A DNA stretch of 64,000 nucleotides, taken from assembly GCA_934632155.1 (NCBI GenBank), contig CAKTXZ010000011.1:1-64000 (forward strand), read 5' to 3'. A program made the position numbers and the translations under genes. Within the stretch, counting starts at the first letter, position 1, and each line of letters begins with the position of its first letter. Origin of the DNA: an uncultured Clostridia bacterium. Its GTDB lineage: Bacteria; Bacillota; Clostridia; Christensenellales; Aristaeellaceae. This document shows, piece after piece, positions 46,800 to 55,125 of the stretch. The notes under the pieces were generated by a model. The model was not told where the DNA came from. It saw only the letters and a list, made by a program, of their open reading frames with translations, and searched no databases.

Positions 46800-46809
46800 G
46801 ACGCCTCCA

Positions 46810-47142
46810 TCAAAATGCGTTTTTGATATGCCGAAGCCCCGCCGCGCTGATTTCGATCACATCAAAACGAACGTTTTCCGCGGGATGCGACAGCAAATAA
46901 TGCTGCGCCGCGGCGCGAAGTCGCCGGCGCTTTTCTGCGCCGACGGCGTTTAGCCCCACGCCCATTGTGCCCCGGGGACGCGCTTTTACTTCGACGAACA
47001 CTATGGCCTGCTGATCTCGGGCGATCAAATCAATTTCGCCGTGCGGCGCGCGATAACGCTGGGCCAGCACGGCCATGCCCTGCCGACGCAGGTACGCCCT
47101 TGCGCGCCATTCGCCCAGCAGCCCCTCCGAAAACGCCGTCAT
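46810..47142 (-). CDS. YraN-family endonuclease-like protein
   Basis: A 110-residue protein of the UPF0102/YraN family, with the restriction-endonuclease-like core APHGEIDLIARDQQAIVFVE and VKARPRGTMG (Asp, Glu, Lys triad). The function is not established, though it is often linked with RNase HII and DNA uptake genes. The ATG at 47142 lies in an ATGA overlap with rnhB; the longer open frame upstream is antisense-like filler. Confidence 0.9.
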   Translation of the reverse strand: MTAFSEGLLGEWRARAYLRRQGMAVLAQRYRAPHGEIDLIARDQQAIVFVEVKARPRGTMGVGLNAVGAEKRRRLRAAAQHYLLSHPAENVRFDVIEISAAGLRHIKNAF

Positions 47143-47753
47143 ATGAAATGCCCGATAAAGCTGCGCCGATGCGCCGGGCAGGGGCCGAGCGCGCGCAGCG
47201 CGGCGATATGCTCCGGCGTGCCGTAGCCCTTGTGCCGCGCAAAGCCGTAGCCGGGATATTCCGCGTCCAGCGCGAGCATTTGCCGGTCGCGCGTCACCTT
47301 GGCCACAATGCTGGCCGCGGCGATGGCGTAGCACAGCGCGTCGCCGTGGACGACGCCCCTTTCCTCGCCGGGCAGTCCCAGCCCCTCTAGCGCGTCGATC
47401 AGAAAAAGCGCGGCGGGCGCGCCCTGCGCGGCGCGGCGCATGGCGTTCTTGGTGGCGTTGAGGATGTTGATCTCGTCAATCTCCGCCGCCGTCGCCTGCC
47501 CGACGCCCACAAACAGCGCCGTTTGCATGATTTCGTCAAAGACCTTTTCGCGCCGCGCGGGCGAGAGCCTTTTGCTGTCGTCCACCCACGGCAGCAGCGG
47601 CATGGGCGGCATAACGACGCACGCGGCCACCACATTGCCGGCCAGCGGCCCGCGCCCGGCCTCGTCCATGCCGGCGAACGCAACGCCCCTTTCCCATAGC
47701 GGCGCGTCCGTCTGCGTCAAAATGCGCAGCCTTTCCTCACGCTTCGCCGTCAT
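47139..47753 (-). CDS. rnhB: Ribonuclease HII
   Basis: RNase HII removes ribonucleotides and RNA from RNA-DNA hybrids. The 204-residue protein has AGMDEAGRGPLAGNVVAA (catalytic Asp-Glu), VDDSKRLSPARRE, and the later Asp in FLIDALEGLGL. The ATG at 47753 has AAAGGAG 7 nt upstream and overlaps the rbgA 3' end by 17 bases. Confidence 0.95.
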   Translation of the reverse strand: MTAKREERLRILTQTDAPLWERGVAFAGMDEAGRGPLAGNVVAACVVMPPMPLLPWVDDSKRLSPARREKVFDEIMQTALFVGVGQATAAEIDEINILNATKNAMRRAAQGAPAALFLIDALEGLGLPGEERGVVHGDALCYAIAAASIVAKVTRDRQMLALDAEYPGYGFARHKGYGTPEHIAALRALGPCPAHRRSFIGHFI

Positions 47754-48600
47754 CTGTCTGCTCCTTTTGCGGCGCTTCAAGGGTGATGCGCCCCAGCTTG
47801 CCGCCGCGGAATTCGTCCAGCACCACCTTACAGGCGCGCTCGGTATCATAGACGCCGCCCTTCATCAGGAAGCCGCGGCCGCGGCAAACCTCGTCCAGCA
47901 GCGCAGGGCCGCGCAGGGAAAGATCGCGCAGCTTGAAGCGCTCCTGCACCTGCGCCGGGGCCGCGGCGATCATATCCTCCAGCAGCTGAATCGCCAGCTG
48001 CGCCGTGTCCAGCACCTCGTCCCGGATGGCGGCGATATACGCCAGCCGCCGCGCGGCCAGCGGGTCGTCCAGCCGCGGCCAAAGCAGCCCCGGCGTGTCC
48101 ATCAATTCCAGATAAGGCGATACCTTCACCCATTGATTGGCGCGCGTTACGCCCGGCATGTCGCCCACCTTGGCCACCGCGCCGCCGTGCAGGCGGTTAA
48201 TCAGCGTGGATTTGCCGACGTTCGGCACGCCAATGACCATCGCCCGCACCGTTTTGCGAATGCCGCGCTGCGCCGCGCGCTCCACCGCTTCCCTGGCCGC
48301 GCGGTCGATCATGGAAAGCGCCTGCTTCGCCTGACGATTCATATCCAGCGCGGCGCACGCGTCGCCCTGCGCGCGAAAAAGGGAAAGCCACCGCTCGGTT
48401 AGCTTCGGGTCGGCCAGATCGCTTTTTCCAAGCAGCAAAATGCGCTGCTTGCGCGCCGTCAGGCGGCGCAGATCGGGGTTGCGGCTGGATCGCGGCAGCC
48501 GCGCGTCGCATAATTCGACGACCACGTCCACCCGGGAAAGCTGTTCCGCCAGCGTGCGCTTAGCGCGCGCCATGTGGCCGGGATACCAGTTGATGTCCAT
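47737..48600 (-). CDS. rbgA: Ribosome biogenesis GTPase RbgA (YlqF)
   Basis: RbgA assists late 50S assembly. This 287-residue protein is a circularly permuted GTPase. The G4-like element LLLGKSDLAD comes first, then G1 GVPNVGKSTLINRL and G3 MDTPGLLWPRLDD. The N-terminus DINWYPGHMARAKR is the RbgA signature. G4 normally reads NKxD; here the Asn is replaced by Gly (GKSD). The C-terminal domain ends with LGRITLE. The ATG at 48600 follows GGAAAGG by about 10 nt; an extended reading to 48666 lacks support. It is the first gene of a long operon. Confidence 0.94.
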   Translation of the reverse strand: MDINWYPGHMARAKRTLAEQLSRVDVVVELCDARLPRSSRNPDLRRLTARKQRILLLGKSDLADPKLTERWLSLFRAQGDACAALDMNRQAKQALSMIDRAAREAVERAAQRGIRKTVRAMVIGVPNVGKSTLINRLHGGAVAKVGDMPGVTRANQWVKVSPYLELMDTPGLLWPRLDDPLAARRLAYIAAIRDEVLDTAQLAIQLLEDMIAAAPAQVQERFKLRDLSLRGPALLDEVCRGRGFLMKGGVYDTERACKVVLDEFRGGKLGRITLEAPQKEQTDDGEA

Positions 48601-48656
48601 GCAGACAATACCTTTCCAGAAAATGTAATCAAAGGAAGGAACTACGTTCTTCTTAA

Positions 48657-48685
48657 GTAATATCACTTTTGACGGAAAAATGCAA
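48657..48685 (-). promoter_or_regulatory. Sigma-A promoter of the rbgA-to-hslU operon
   Basis: On the minus strand TTGCAT (48685-48680), 17-bp spacer, TATTAC (48662-48657), about 57 bp before the rbgA start. Confidence 0.65.
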
Positions 48686-48794
48686 CCCCCTAATCTGCCT
48701 GTTTACAAACGCTTCACATCATTCGCGCGGACGGATAGCGCGCCGCAGGGCTGCATATAATAGGACAAGCATTGAAGGATAAAGGAGAGATGAT

Positions 48795-51080
48795 ATGGCA
48801 CTCAAGGCGATTATCATGGCGGGCGGAGAGGGCGTTCGCCTGCAGCCGTTGACGGTCGAAATGCCAAAGCCCCTGGCGCCGCTTGCCGGGGAGCCGGTAA
48901 TGGGGTACGCGCTGAAGCTGCTGGCGCGGCACGGCGTGAGCGACGTAGGCGCGACGCTGTGGTATCAGCCCAAGCGTATCCGCGCGGCCTTTGGCAGGGG
49001 GGAGGGCTACGGCGTGCGCCTGCGCTATTATGAGGAAACGACGCCGCTGGGCACGGCGGGCAGCGTGCGCATGGCCAAGGAGCAGCTGCGGGATACCTTT
49101 CTTGTGCTTTCCGGCGACGGGCTGACGGACTGTGATTTGACGGCGGCCGTGCGCTTTCACCGTGAAAAGGGCGCGCTGGCTACGCTGGTGCTCAAGTGCG
49201 TGCATGTGCCGCTGCCCTACGGCGTGGTGCTCAGGGACGCGGAGGGGCGCATCACCCGCTTTATCGAGAAGCCGACGTGGAGCCGCGTTTTCAGCGATCT
49301 GGTGAACACCGGCATTTATATTCTGGAGCCCGAAATTTTTGATTTTATTCCTGATTCCGGCGCGCCAGATTTCGGACGCGATCTTTTTCCCGCGCTTTTG
49401 CGGGCGGGAAAGGCGCTTTACGGCTACGAAACGGATGGATATTGGTGCGACGTAGGGGATTTGCGCGCTTATCTGGCCGCGCAGCAGGATCTGCTGGCGG
49501 GACGCGTGGATTTTGCAATCTCACGCGGCGCGCATGCCGAAGCGCAGGTGGACGCGCGCGCGTCGGTCAGCGGCTTTTCGTGGATTGGCCGGGGCGCGGT
49601 GATCGGCCCGGGCGCTGTGGTGGAAAACAGCGTGATCGGCGAAAACTGCGTGGTGGGCCCGGGCGCTGTGGTGGAAAACGCCTGCCTGTGGAGCCGCGCA
49701 GCCGTGATGGCGAAGGCGCGGGCGCAGGGGTGCGTGCTGTGCGCAGGCGCGGTGGCGAAGCCGCAGGCGATTGTGGCGACGGGGTGCGCGCTGGGCAACG
49801 GCGCGGTGGCGGGCACGGGCGCGCGGCTGCTGCCGGGCGTGAGGGTATGGCCGCATCTGAAAATCGCGCCCGGCGCGACACTGAACCATACGCTGACCGA
49901 CGGGGATTATACCGCGCCCGTCTGGACGGATCGCGGCGCGGCATGGGAAGCGCCCGAGGACGTCTGCGCGCTGTGCGGCGCCTTCGCCCGGCAGCTGAAA
50001 AACCGGCAGGCGCTGGTGGCCGGTCAGGGAAACGCGGCGCTGGAGGCGCTTGTCGACGGTGCGCTGGCGGCCGCCGGGGTACGGGTTTTGCACGCGGGCG
50101 ATATGCCGCTGCCCGTGCTGCAGTATCTTACGGGCGCGCTGCGCTGCGGCGGCGCGGTATATGCCGGGGAGCAGCTCACGTTTCTGGATGAAACGGGCGG
50201 GCAGCTTTCCGCCCAAAAAGCGGGCGCAATGGACGCATGCGTTCTGCGGCGCGATATGCCGCCCGCTTTCCTGACGCCGGGACGCATCATTCGCTTTGAC
50301 GGCGGCGAGGAAATCTATTTGGCGGCGGTAACGGCACAGGCGTCGCCTCGGCCGCTGTGGTCGCCGGTGGCGGTGCTGTGCGATCACCCTGCGGTTCAGC
50401 GGCTGATGCGCGAAGGGCTGCGGCGGATTCAGGCCAAGGAGACGCGCTTTGACGCGGCGGGCGCAAGGCAGCTGCGCGAGCAGGAAACGGGCATATGCAT
50501 CGATGCGGCGGGCGAGCGGGCAGGCGCGTTTTGCGGCGGCTGTACGCCTGCGCGCGAACAGATTACGCTGCTGCTGTTGTCGGTTTGCTTCAAGCGCCAA
50601 GGGCTTTTATTTGATCTTCCCGGCGTGCCCCGCGCTGCGGCGCGTATTGCGCCCCTGCGTCAGGCGGATGAAAGCGCGGCCTGCCTTGCGCAGCAGGCGC
50701 TTATGCGCGACGGAGTCATGCAGGCGCTGTGGCTTTGCGACGCGCTTAAGACCGGCAGGCTGAGCGACCTGATCGCGGCGCTGCCGGAAACGCATATTGT
50801 CGAGCGCGATTTTGCCTGCGCGCCGCGGGATAAGGGCAGAATTCTGCATACGCTGTGCGACAGCGTGTCTCTGCCGCATACGCTGGGCGACGGAATGCGC
50901 GTGGAGCATTCAAAGGGCGTTGCGACGATTGTGCCCGACGCGCACAGGAATATGGTGCGCGTCAGCGGCGAGGCCGTCAACGCGGAGTTTGCGCAGGAGC
51001 TGTGCGACTTTTATCTGGATCGAATGCGTCGGATCGTCGGGAACGACGAGCCGATGAAAAACAATGCGCAGTGGGGTTGA
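48795..51080 (+). CDS. Mannose-1-phosphate guanylyltransferase-like protein with phosphomutase-like tail
   Basis: This 761-residue protein has three parts. Residues 1-230 are a sugar-nucleotidyltransferase: GGEGVRLQPLTVEMPKPLAP is the loop motif with the catalytic Lys, and RFIEKPTWSRVFSDLVNTGI the substrate part. Residues about 250-375 form a left-handed beta helix of hexapeptide repeats (GAVIGPGAVVENSVIGENCV). Residues about 390-755 have the phosphoglucomutase/phosphomannomutase-type layout, but I cannot find the usual phosphoserine motif (TASHNP-like); at that place is LRCGGAVYAGEQLTFLDETG. It should supply a sugar nucleotide, plausibly GDP-mannose, using ManA products. It has an AAAGGAGA site and a TATAAT at 48756-48761, but no clear -35. 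Confidence 0.8.
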   Translation: MALKAIIMAGGEGVRLQPLTVEMPKPLAPLAGEPVMGYALKLLARHGVSDVGATLWYQPKRIRAAFGRGEGYGVRLRYYEETTPLGTAGSVRMAKEQLRDTFLVLSGDGLTDCDLTAAVRFHREKGALATLVLKCVHVPLPYGVVLRDAEGRITRFIEKPTWSRVFSDLVNTGIYILEPEIFDFIPDSGAPDFGRDLFPALLRAGKALYGYETDGYWCDVGDLRAYLAAQQDLLAGRVDFAISRGAHAEAQVDARASVSGFSWIGRGAVIGPGAVVENSVIGENCVVGPGAVVENACLWSRAAVMAKARAQGCVLCAGAVAKPQAIVATGCALGNGAVAGTGARLLPGVRVWPHLKIAPGATLNHTLTDGDYTAPVWTDRGAAWEAPEDVCALCGAFARQLKNRQALVAGQGNAALEALVDGALAAAGVRVLHAGDMPLPVLQYLTGALRCGGAVYAGEQLTFLDETGGQLSAQKAGAMDACVLRRDMPPAFLTPGRIIRFDGGEEIYLAAVTAQASPRPLWSPVAVLCDHPAVQRLMREGLRRIQAKETRFDAAGARQLREQETGICIDAAGERAGAFCGGCTPAREQITLLLLSVCFKRQGLLFDLPGVPRAAARIAPLRQADESAACLAQQALMRDGVMQALWLCDALKTGRLSDLIAALPETHIVERDFACAPRDKGRILHTLCDSVSLPHTLGDGMRVEHSKGVATIVPDAHRNMVRVSGEAVNAEFAQELCDFYLDRMRRIVGNDEPMKNNAQWG

Positions 51081-51105
51081 CAAGCGCCGCCGCACGACCT
51101 ATAAT
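51077..51105 (+). promoter_or_regulatory. Consensus promoter of the 6S RNA
   Basis: TTGACA (51077-51082), 17-bp spacer and TATAAT (51100-51105): a perfect sigma-A promoter that overlaps the last bases of the preceding gene. Transcription should begin near 51112. Confidence 0.85.
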
Positions 51106-51111
51106 AAACAC

Positions 51112-51309
51112 AGTGAAATGATCCTGAGGTGTGCGTCAGCTTTCCGTTTTTACCCACATTTCACAAAACGGAGCTCGCGTCGGACGGACGATGTCATGCC
51201 CCCGTGCTTTTGGGCATGCTAGGGGACGGCAGAAAACGGCTGCAGAGCACCGGCCTGCTTAACATAGCGGGTGAAAAAATGGAGGGCAACGGCACTTTGG
51301 GGCATTTTC
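51112..51309 (+). ncRNA. ssrS: 6S RNA
   Basis: 6S RNA mimics an open promoter and sequesters the sigma-A holoenzyme in stationary phase. A perfect promoter precedes a non-coding stretch of about 198 nt. Its 5' end (GAAATGATCCTGAGGTGTGCG) resembles the 6S 5' end. It pairs with the 3' end (ACTTTGGGGCATTTTC region) in a closing stem of about 17 bp with a one-base bulge. The middle has an apical hairpin CATGCCC/GGGCATG, with purine-rich internal-loop sequence on both sides. Length, promoter and the long closing stem all fit 6S RNA; the identification rests on structure read by eye. Confidence 0.75.
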
Positions 51310-51333
51310 GTTCGCCGTAAGGCGGTGAAGGCG

Positions 51334-51359
51334 GCTCGCTGAAAGCGGGCGGCTTTTTC
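51334..51359 (+). terminator. Weak intrinsic terminator after the 6S RNA
   Basis: Stem GCTCGCT/AGCGGGC (one G:T pair, 3-nt loop) followed by GGC and five T. It lies about 25 nt after the predicted mature 6S end. Confidence 0.5.
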
Positions 51360-51404
51360 TTTGCGGTACAGACGGCGCTTGCTCGAAGGCAGGCCGATTT
51401 TTCT

Positions 51405-51578
51405 ATGGCGGAAAACAATCAACGGCAAACAATTGAAAACCTTTCATTCTGCGCAAATTCAGCTCACTTTGGAAAATTGATCTCAGAAAAGAGCCGGAAC
51501 GAGACCTTCACGTACCCAAATGGCGAGGAACATAAGCACTTCCTGCCTTTTTCGGTTTATGGATGTCCTCAACAATGA
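51405..51578 (+). CDS. Small unidentified open reading frame (57 residues)
   Basis: An ATG at 51405 opens a frame of 57 codons (MAENNQRQTIENLSFCANSA and onward, ending VYGCPQQ). The composition is protein-like and the DNA is less GC-rich than its surroundings, but the ribosome-binding site is weak and I recognise no family. It could be a remnant or chance. The rest of 51360-51844 holds nothing else I can support. Confidence 0.25.
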   Translation: MAENNQRQTIENLSFCANSAHFGKLISEKSRNETFTYPNGEEHKHFLPFSVYGCPQQ

Positions 51579-51844
51579 GAAAAATTGCTTTTCCATTGCG
51601 CCGCACCGCCCCTTGCGACGACGTGCGCGGGTTACCGCCGCCGGGGCGTTGCCTGTATACGGTTAGCATCGTCGCTTGAAACATCATTTTCCGTCCTGCA
51701 GGGCTTCCGCTGCGCGGCCTATCCGTCCTCAAGCCGGCATGGCGCTTTATTGCCGCTTCGGCCCCGCACGGGGCGAACGGCTGCAGGAGGCGGCGAAGGG
51801 CGACGCCTGATTTCGGTTCCGCAGGGGAAATTTGCAAAAAATGC

Positions 51845-51873
51845 TTGACGGAAGCATTCGCGTGTGTTATAGT
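51845..51873 (+). promoter_or_regulatory. Promoter of tRNA-Ser
   Basis: TTGACG (51845-51850), 17-bp spacer, TATAGT (51868-51873), about 33 bp before the tRNA 5' end. Confidence 0.75.
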
Positions 51874-51905
51874 AAATGCCGTTGACGAGCGAGCCTTGTC
51901 GCGAT

Positions 51906-51997
51906 GGAGAAGTCGCCTAGCTTGGTCGAGGGCGCACGACTGGAAATCGTGTAACGGGTAAAACCGTTCGAGAGTTCGAATCTCTCCTTCTCCGCCA
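51906..51997 (+). tRNA. tRNA-Ser(GGA)
   Basis: A class II tRNA of 92 nt with encoded CCA. The acceptor stem is GGAGAAG/CTTCTCC with discriminator G. The anticodon stem is CACGA/TCGTG with loop CTGGAAA, giving anticodon GGA (reads UCC and UCU). The long variable arm and the T-loop GTTCGAATC are those of tRNA-Ser. Confidence 0.97.
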
Positions 51998-52000
51998 ACT

Positions 52001-52041
52001 AAGTCCTCATGTTTTGATACAAAGCATGAGGACTTCTTTTT
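52001..52041 (+). terminator. Intrinsic terminator of tRNA-Ser
   Basis: A perfect 11-bp inverted repeat (AAGTCCTCATG, 13-nt loop, CATGAGGACTT) followed by CTTTTT, starting 3 nt after the tRNA CCA. The 279 bp from here to the AraC gene are AT-richer and hold nothing I can identify. Confidence 0.9.
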
Positions 52042-52320
52042 GCATTTTTTATAGACTGATAAAACGCTTAAATTCAGACCATATTCACAAAATACGGACT
52101 GTAGACGCAAGAAACGGACTGCTCGGCGGCATTTTATCAGATGAGTGTTTCCGCTCTCCGCCCCTTTTTAGTCTACTCATGACTGCTTTTCGGGGTCGAA
52201 ATCAGAGATTTATCATGGAATGCACCCTGCGTTGGACGGTAGCAGGGTATCGTCCACAATGTGAGGTTCCGTCCAAAGTATCGCGAAATAGTGTTTTCGG
52301 TATTGTACGAATCAAACCGA

Positions 52321-53514
52321 TTATTGGCGCCTTTCCCGATATTCGCTGGGCGTGCTGCCGACATAGGCTTTGAATACCCTCGAAAAATGGCTGGCGGAGG
52401 AAAAGCCGAGGTACGAACCAATAGCGGTCAGCGACTTATCCGAATAGCGGAGGAGGCGTTTTGCTTCCTCCGTTTTTTCTTTCAGAATGAAGTCGGTCAG
52501 ACTCTCGCCCGTCTCTTCCTTGAATTTCCGGGAGAGATAGGAGCGGTTCAGGAACAATTTCTCCGCCATTTTCTCGACTGTGATCGGCTCCGACAGGTGG
52601 CGCTGAATGTAGTTTGCCACATCCACGGTGAGCTTCGTGGGGTGCTTGCCCAGATGCAGCCGCTCCACCCGTTCCGTGTAGTCCAAGATCATCCGATATT
52701 GCAGGTTCATGATCTCCGCCGGTGAGGGCAGCAGTTCGCACTGCTGGATATAGGAGTCGCTGTGTGAAAAGGCGTCGTCCACGTCCATGCCGCCCCGAAT
52801 GGCGGCGCGGGAAACCAGCGTCACGGTCACGATAAAGGTGTTTTTCCTCTGCCGGAGCTGCTCCTTTGCCAACACGCCGCCCCGAATGGCAGGTGCGCGG
52901 CTGACCCATTCCTTTAACGCCGCTGTATCGCCCTTGCGAACCATGCGCAGCAGCGCCTGCTCCTGAGAGAGCGTATTGTGCAGGCTCTGGGCCTCATCCA
53001 CTTTTATTGACAGCTTCCGCGCCGCCTGCTTCCTGCCTTGATCTGCAAGCAGCTTTTCCTGATCCGCATCGTAGATGGCGATGTCCTTCAAGGACAGCGT
53101 TTCCCCATTCATAACATGGTTCATCGTACACAGCATTTGCAGAATGCTTTCAAAGGGCATTCGCACGATGCTTTTCATGCCTGTGATAAAGTCCTCTGTA
53201 TCGTCTGCGGTCACATCTGCCCGGAAAGCCAGCTCCCGTAGCTCCTGATCCGTTTCCGTGATCTGACGGGTGGGGCCAATTACGATTTTCGTCTGGCCGG
53301 AATTGACGATCCCGTAGTAATGGAAATGCGGCGTTGTAACATACCCCACATGGGCATTTACCGCAAAAATCCGATCCCGGTAAATGGTCATAGGATCACG
53401 GGGCAGGTAAGCCTGCGAATAATAAAATGTCAGGTTTTCTCCCTCGAAGATCCGGACGGGAACGCCGGAGAGATTTCCGATGGTTGTGCAAAGATAGGGC
53501 AAATCGATCTGCAT
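52321..53514 (-). CDS. AraC-family transcriptional regulator
   Basis: This 397-residue regulator has its AraC/XylS DNA-binding domain at about residues 293-395. The first helix-turn-helix is in TVEKMAEKLFLNRSYLSRKF, the second in LTAIGSYLGFSSASHFSRVF with the usual KAYVGSTPSEYR ending. The N-terminal 290 residues are an unrecognised effector-sensing region (PHFHYYGIVNSGQTKIVIGP) without a clear cupin. It is divergent from the sugar-symporter gene and so probably activates the rhamnosidase locus. The ATG at 53514 has AAAGGAG about 11 nt upstream. Confidence 0.9.
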   Translation of the reverse strand: MQIDLPYLCTTIGNLSGVPVRIFEGENLTFYYSQAYLPRDPMTIYRDRIFAVNAHVGYVTTPHFHYYGIVNSGQTKIVIGPTRQITETDQELRELAFRADVTADDTEDFITGMKSIVRMPFESILQMLCTMNHVMNGETLSLKDIAIYDADQEKLLADQGRKQAARKLSIKVDEAQSLHNTLSQEQALLRMVRKGDTAALKEWVSRAPAIRGGVLAKEQLRQRKNTFIVTVTLVSRAAIRGGMDVDDAFSHSDSYIQQCELLPSPAEIMNLQYRMILDYTERVERLHLGKHPTKLTVDVANYIQRHLSEPITVEKMAEKLFLNRSYLSRKFKEETGESLTDFILKEKTEEAKRLLRYSDKSLTAIGSYLGFSSASHFSRVFKAYVGSTPSEYRERRQ

Positions 53515-53540
53515 CCAGTTTTCAGCTCCTTTTGGTCACA

Positions 53541-53569
53541 ATTATACCGCAAAGGTAACGAAAGTGCAA
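53541..53569 (-). promoter_or_regulatory. Promoter of the AraC-family regulator
   Basis: On the minus strand TTGCAC (53569-53564), 17-bp spacer, TATAAT (53546-53541). Confidence 0.7.
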
Positions 53570-53588
53570 GCGAAAAGAGATGCGCCCG

Positions 53589-53597
53589 TGCTATACT
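53589..53597 (+). promoter_or_regulatory. Extended -10 promoter of the glycoside operon
   Basis: TGCTATACT gives an extended -10 (TATACT at 53592-53597), about 70 bp before the symporter gene. No good -35 is visible, as expected for a promoter that depends on an AraC-type activator bound in the divergent region. Confidence 0.55.
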
Positions 53598-53667
53598 TAC
53601 AAATAGGAATGCTGGAGCAGCAGACGATTCGTTGAATTGTATCCGGCAAAATTGGGAGGAAGCACAC

Positions 53668-55125
53668 ATGAAAAAGGGAACGCTCTTCGACCGCAAAGCA
53701 TTTCAAAGCCGAGTCCATACGGAGGAGGTGGGCCGCAGGGAAAAGTGGCTGGGGTATCTGCTTGGCCCTGCCGGCGCACTGCTGCTCAACGCGGTGCTCG
53801 CCACCTATCTGAACGTCTACTACACGGACGTGCTGAAGCTGACCCATGTCTGGGGCGGCGCATTTCTGGTGGTATTCCCTATTATTTCGAAAATCATTGA
53901 CGCCATCACCAACGTGGTTATGGGCTACATCATCGACCGCACCCACACCTCAGCGGGTAAGGCAAGGCCTTGGCTGCTGCTGTCTGCACCGCTTCTGACA
54001 ATTACGGGAATTCTGCTGTTTACCGTGCCCGGCGGCTCTGAGACCGTGCAGGTCGTCTGGGTCATGGTCAGCTACAACCTGTTCTATTCCTTCGCTTATA
54101 CCATCTTCAATATGAGCCACAACCTGATGGTGCCGCTGTCCACCCGCAATATCACGGAGCGGGGCAGTCTGTCGGTCTTCAATCAGATCGCCACCATCAT
54201 GATGAGCGGCATTCTGGTGGCACTGGTATTCCCCATGGTCATCATGCCGGTTATCGGTGTAGATCAGGGCAAATGGATCGGACTCATGAGCGTGTTATCC
54301 ATTCTGGCGCTGCCGCTGACACTGCTGGAATATTATTTCACCAAGGAGCGCGTTACCCTTGAGGAGCGGAGTGCGGGCATAGAAAAGGCAGTTCCCTTTG
54401 CACGGCAGCTCAAGGCGATTTTTACCGATAAATACATGCTGCTGATCTATGCGTATTTTCTCATCTACACCGCCGGAACTTCCATCAAAAATATCAGCCT
54501 TGTCTACTTCTGCAATTATGTTCTCGGAACTTACAACGATGGCATCACGCAGACACTGATTTCCGTCATCGGCGGCATCCCCATGGGCATCGGCATTTTT
54601 TCCGTGTGGCCGCTGGCAAAGAAATTCGGCAAGCGGAACGTGACGCTGGCGGGCTTCATCCTCTATGCCATTGGCGGCGCCATCTGCTGGGCGTTCCCCA
54701 CAAATATGACCGTCATGCTGATCGGTCAGTTCATCAAGAATATCGGCGGGTTGCCGTGCGCCTATGTGTTCATGGCGCTGTTTGCGGACGTGCTGGACCA
54801 TCTCGAGTGGAAGACCGGCTTCCGCTCGGACGGCGTGGCCATGAGCGTGTATAACATCATTGCCGTCGCCATAGTGGGCATCTGCACCGGCGTGTTCAAC
54901 GGCATGCTGGGACGCGCGGGCTATGCGGCGCCCGAAATCGTGAACGGCGTGACCGTCGCCGCGGCGCAGACCGCTGCCGTAAAGGGAGCCATCACTTTCG
55001 GCTTTGTTGGGCTGGAAGCAATCACAGGCATTATTTTGGCGGTATTGCTGATCTTCCTGAATGTTGAAAAGACCATTGACAAGGAGCAGGCGGAGATTAA
55101 GGCTCGCCGGGAGGCAGAAGAATGA
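53668..55125 (+). CDS. GPH-family (MelB-like) sugar/cation symporter
   Basis: The protein has 485 residues and about twelve membrane helices, of the glycoside-pentoside-hexuronide:cation symporter family. The start region REKWLGYLLGPAGALLLNAV precedes helix 1. PIISKIIDAITNVVMGYIID carries the family Asp pair, followed by RTHTSAGKARPWLLLSAPLL, the GPH loop signature. It would import a glycoside or oligosaccharide with Na+ or H+. The ATG at 53668 has a GGGAGGA site. It ends in an ATGA overlap with the rhamnosidase, tying uptake to cleavage; the cargo may be a rhamnose-containing glycoside. Confidence 0.9.
   Translation: MKKGTLFDRKAFQSRVHTEEVGRREKWLGYLLGPAGALLLNAVLATYLNVYYTDVLKLTHVWGGAFLVVFPIISKIIDAITNVVMGYIIDRTHTSAGKARPWLLLSAPLLTITGILLFTVPGGSETVQVVWVMVSYNLFYSFAYTIFNMSHNLMVPLSTRNITERGSLSVFNQIATIMMSGILVALVFPMVIMPVIGVDQGKWIGLMSVLSILALPLTLLEYYFTKERVTLEERSAGIEKAVPFARQLKAIFTDKYMLLIYAYFLIYTAGTSIKNISLVYFCNYVLGTYNDGITQTLISVIGGIPMGIGIFSVWPLAKKFGKRNVTLAGFILYAIGGAICWAFPTNMTVMLIGQFIKNIGGLPCAYVFMALFADVLDHLEWKTGFRSDGVAMSVYNIIAVAIVGICTGVFNGMLGRAGYAAPEIVNGVTVAAAQTAAVKGAITFGFVGLEAITGIILAVLLIFLNVEKTIDKEQAEIKARREAEE

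Noticed and set aside
42873..46826. Continuous 1317-residue frame on the plus strand
   Set aside because: Antisense to the double glycosyltransferase, which has membrane topology and catalytic motifs; the antisense frame is Arg/Gln/His-rich without recognisable domains.
51906..51997. tRNA-Ser as a proven attachment site of an integrated island
   Set aside because: No direct repeat of the tRNA 3' end could be found later in the window, so the integration remains only a possibility.
51508..52110. 200-residue minus-strand protein
   Set aside because: It runs antisense across the tRNA-Ser gene and its terminator and has no recognisable domain.
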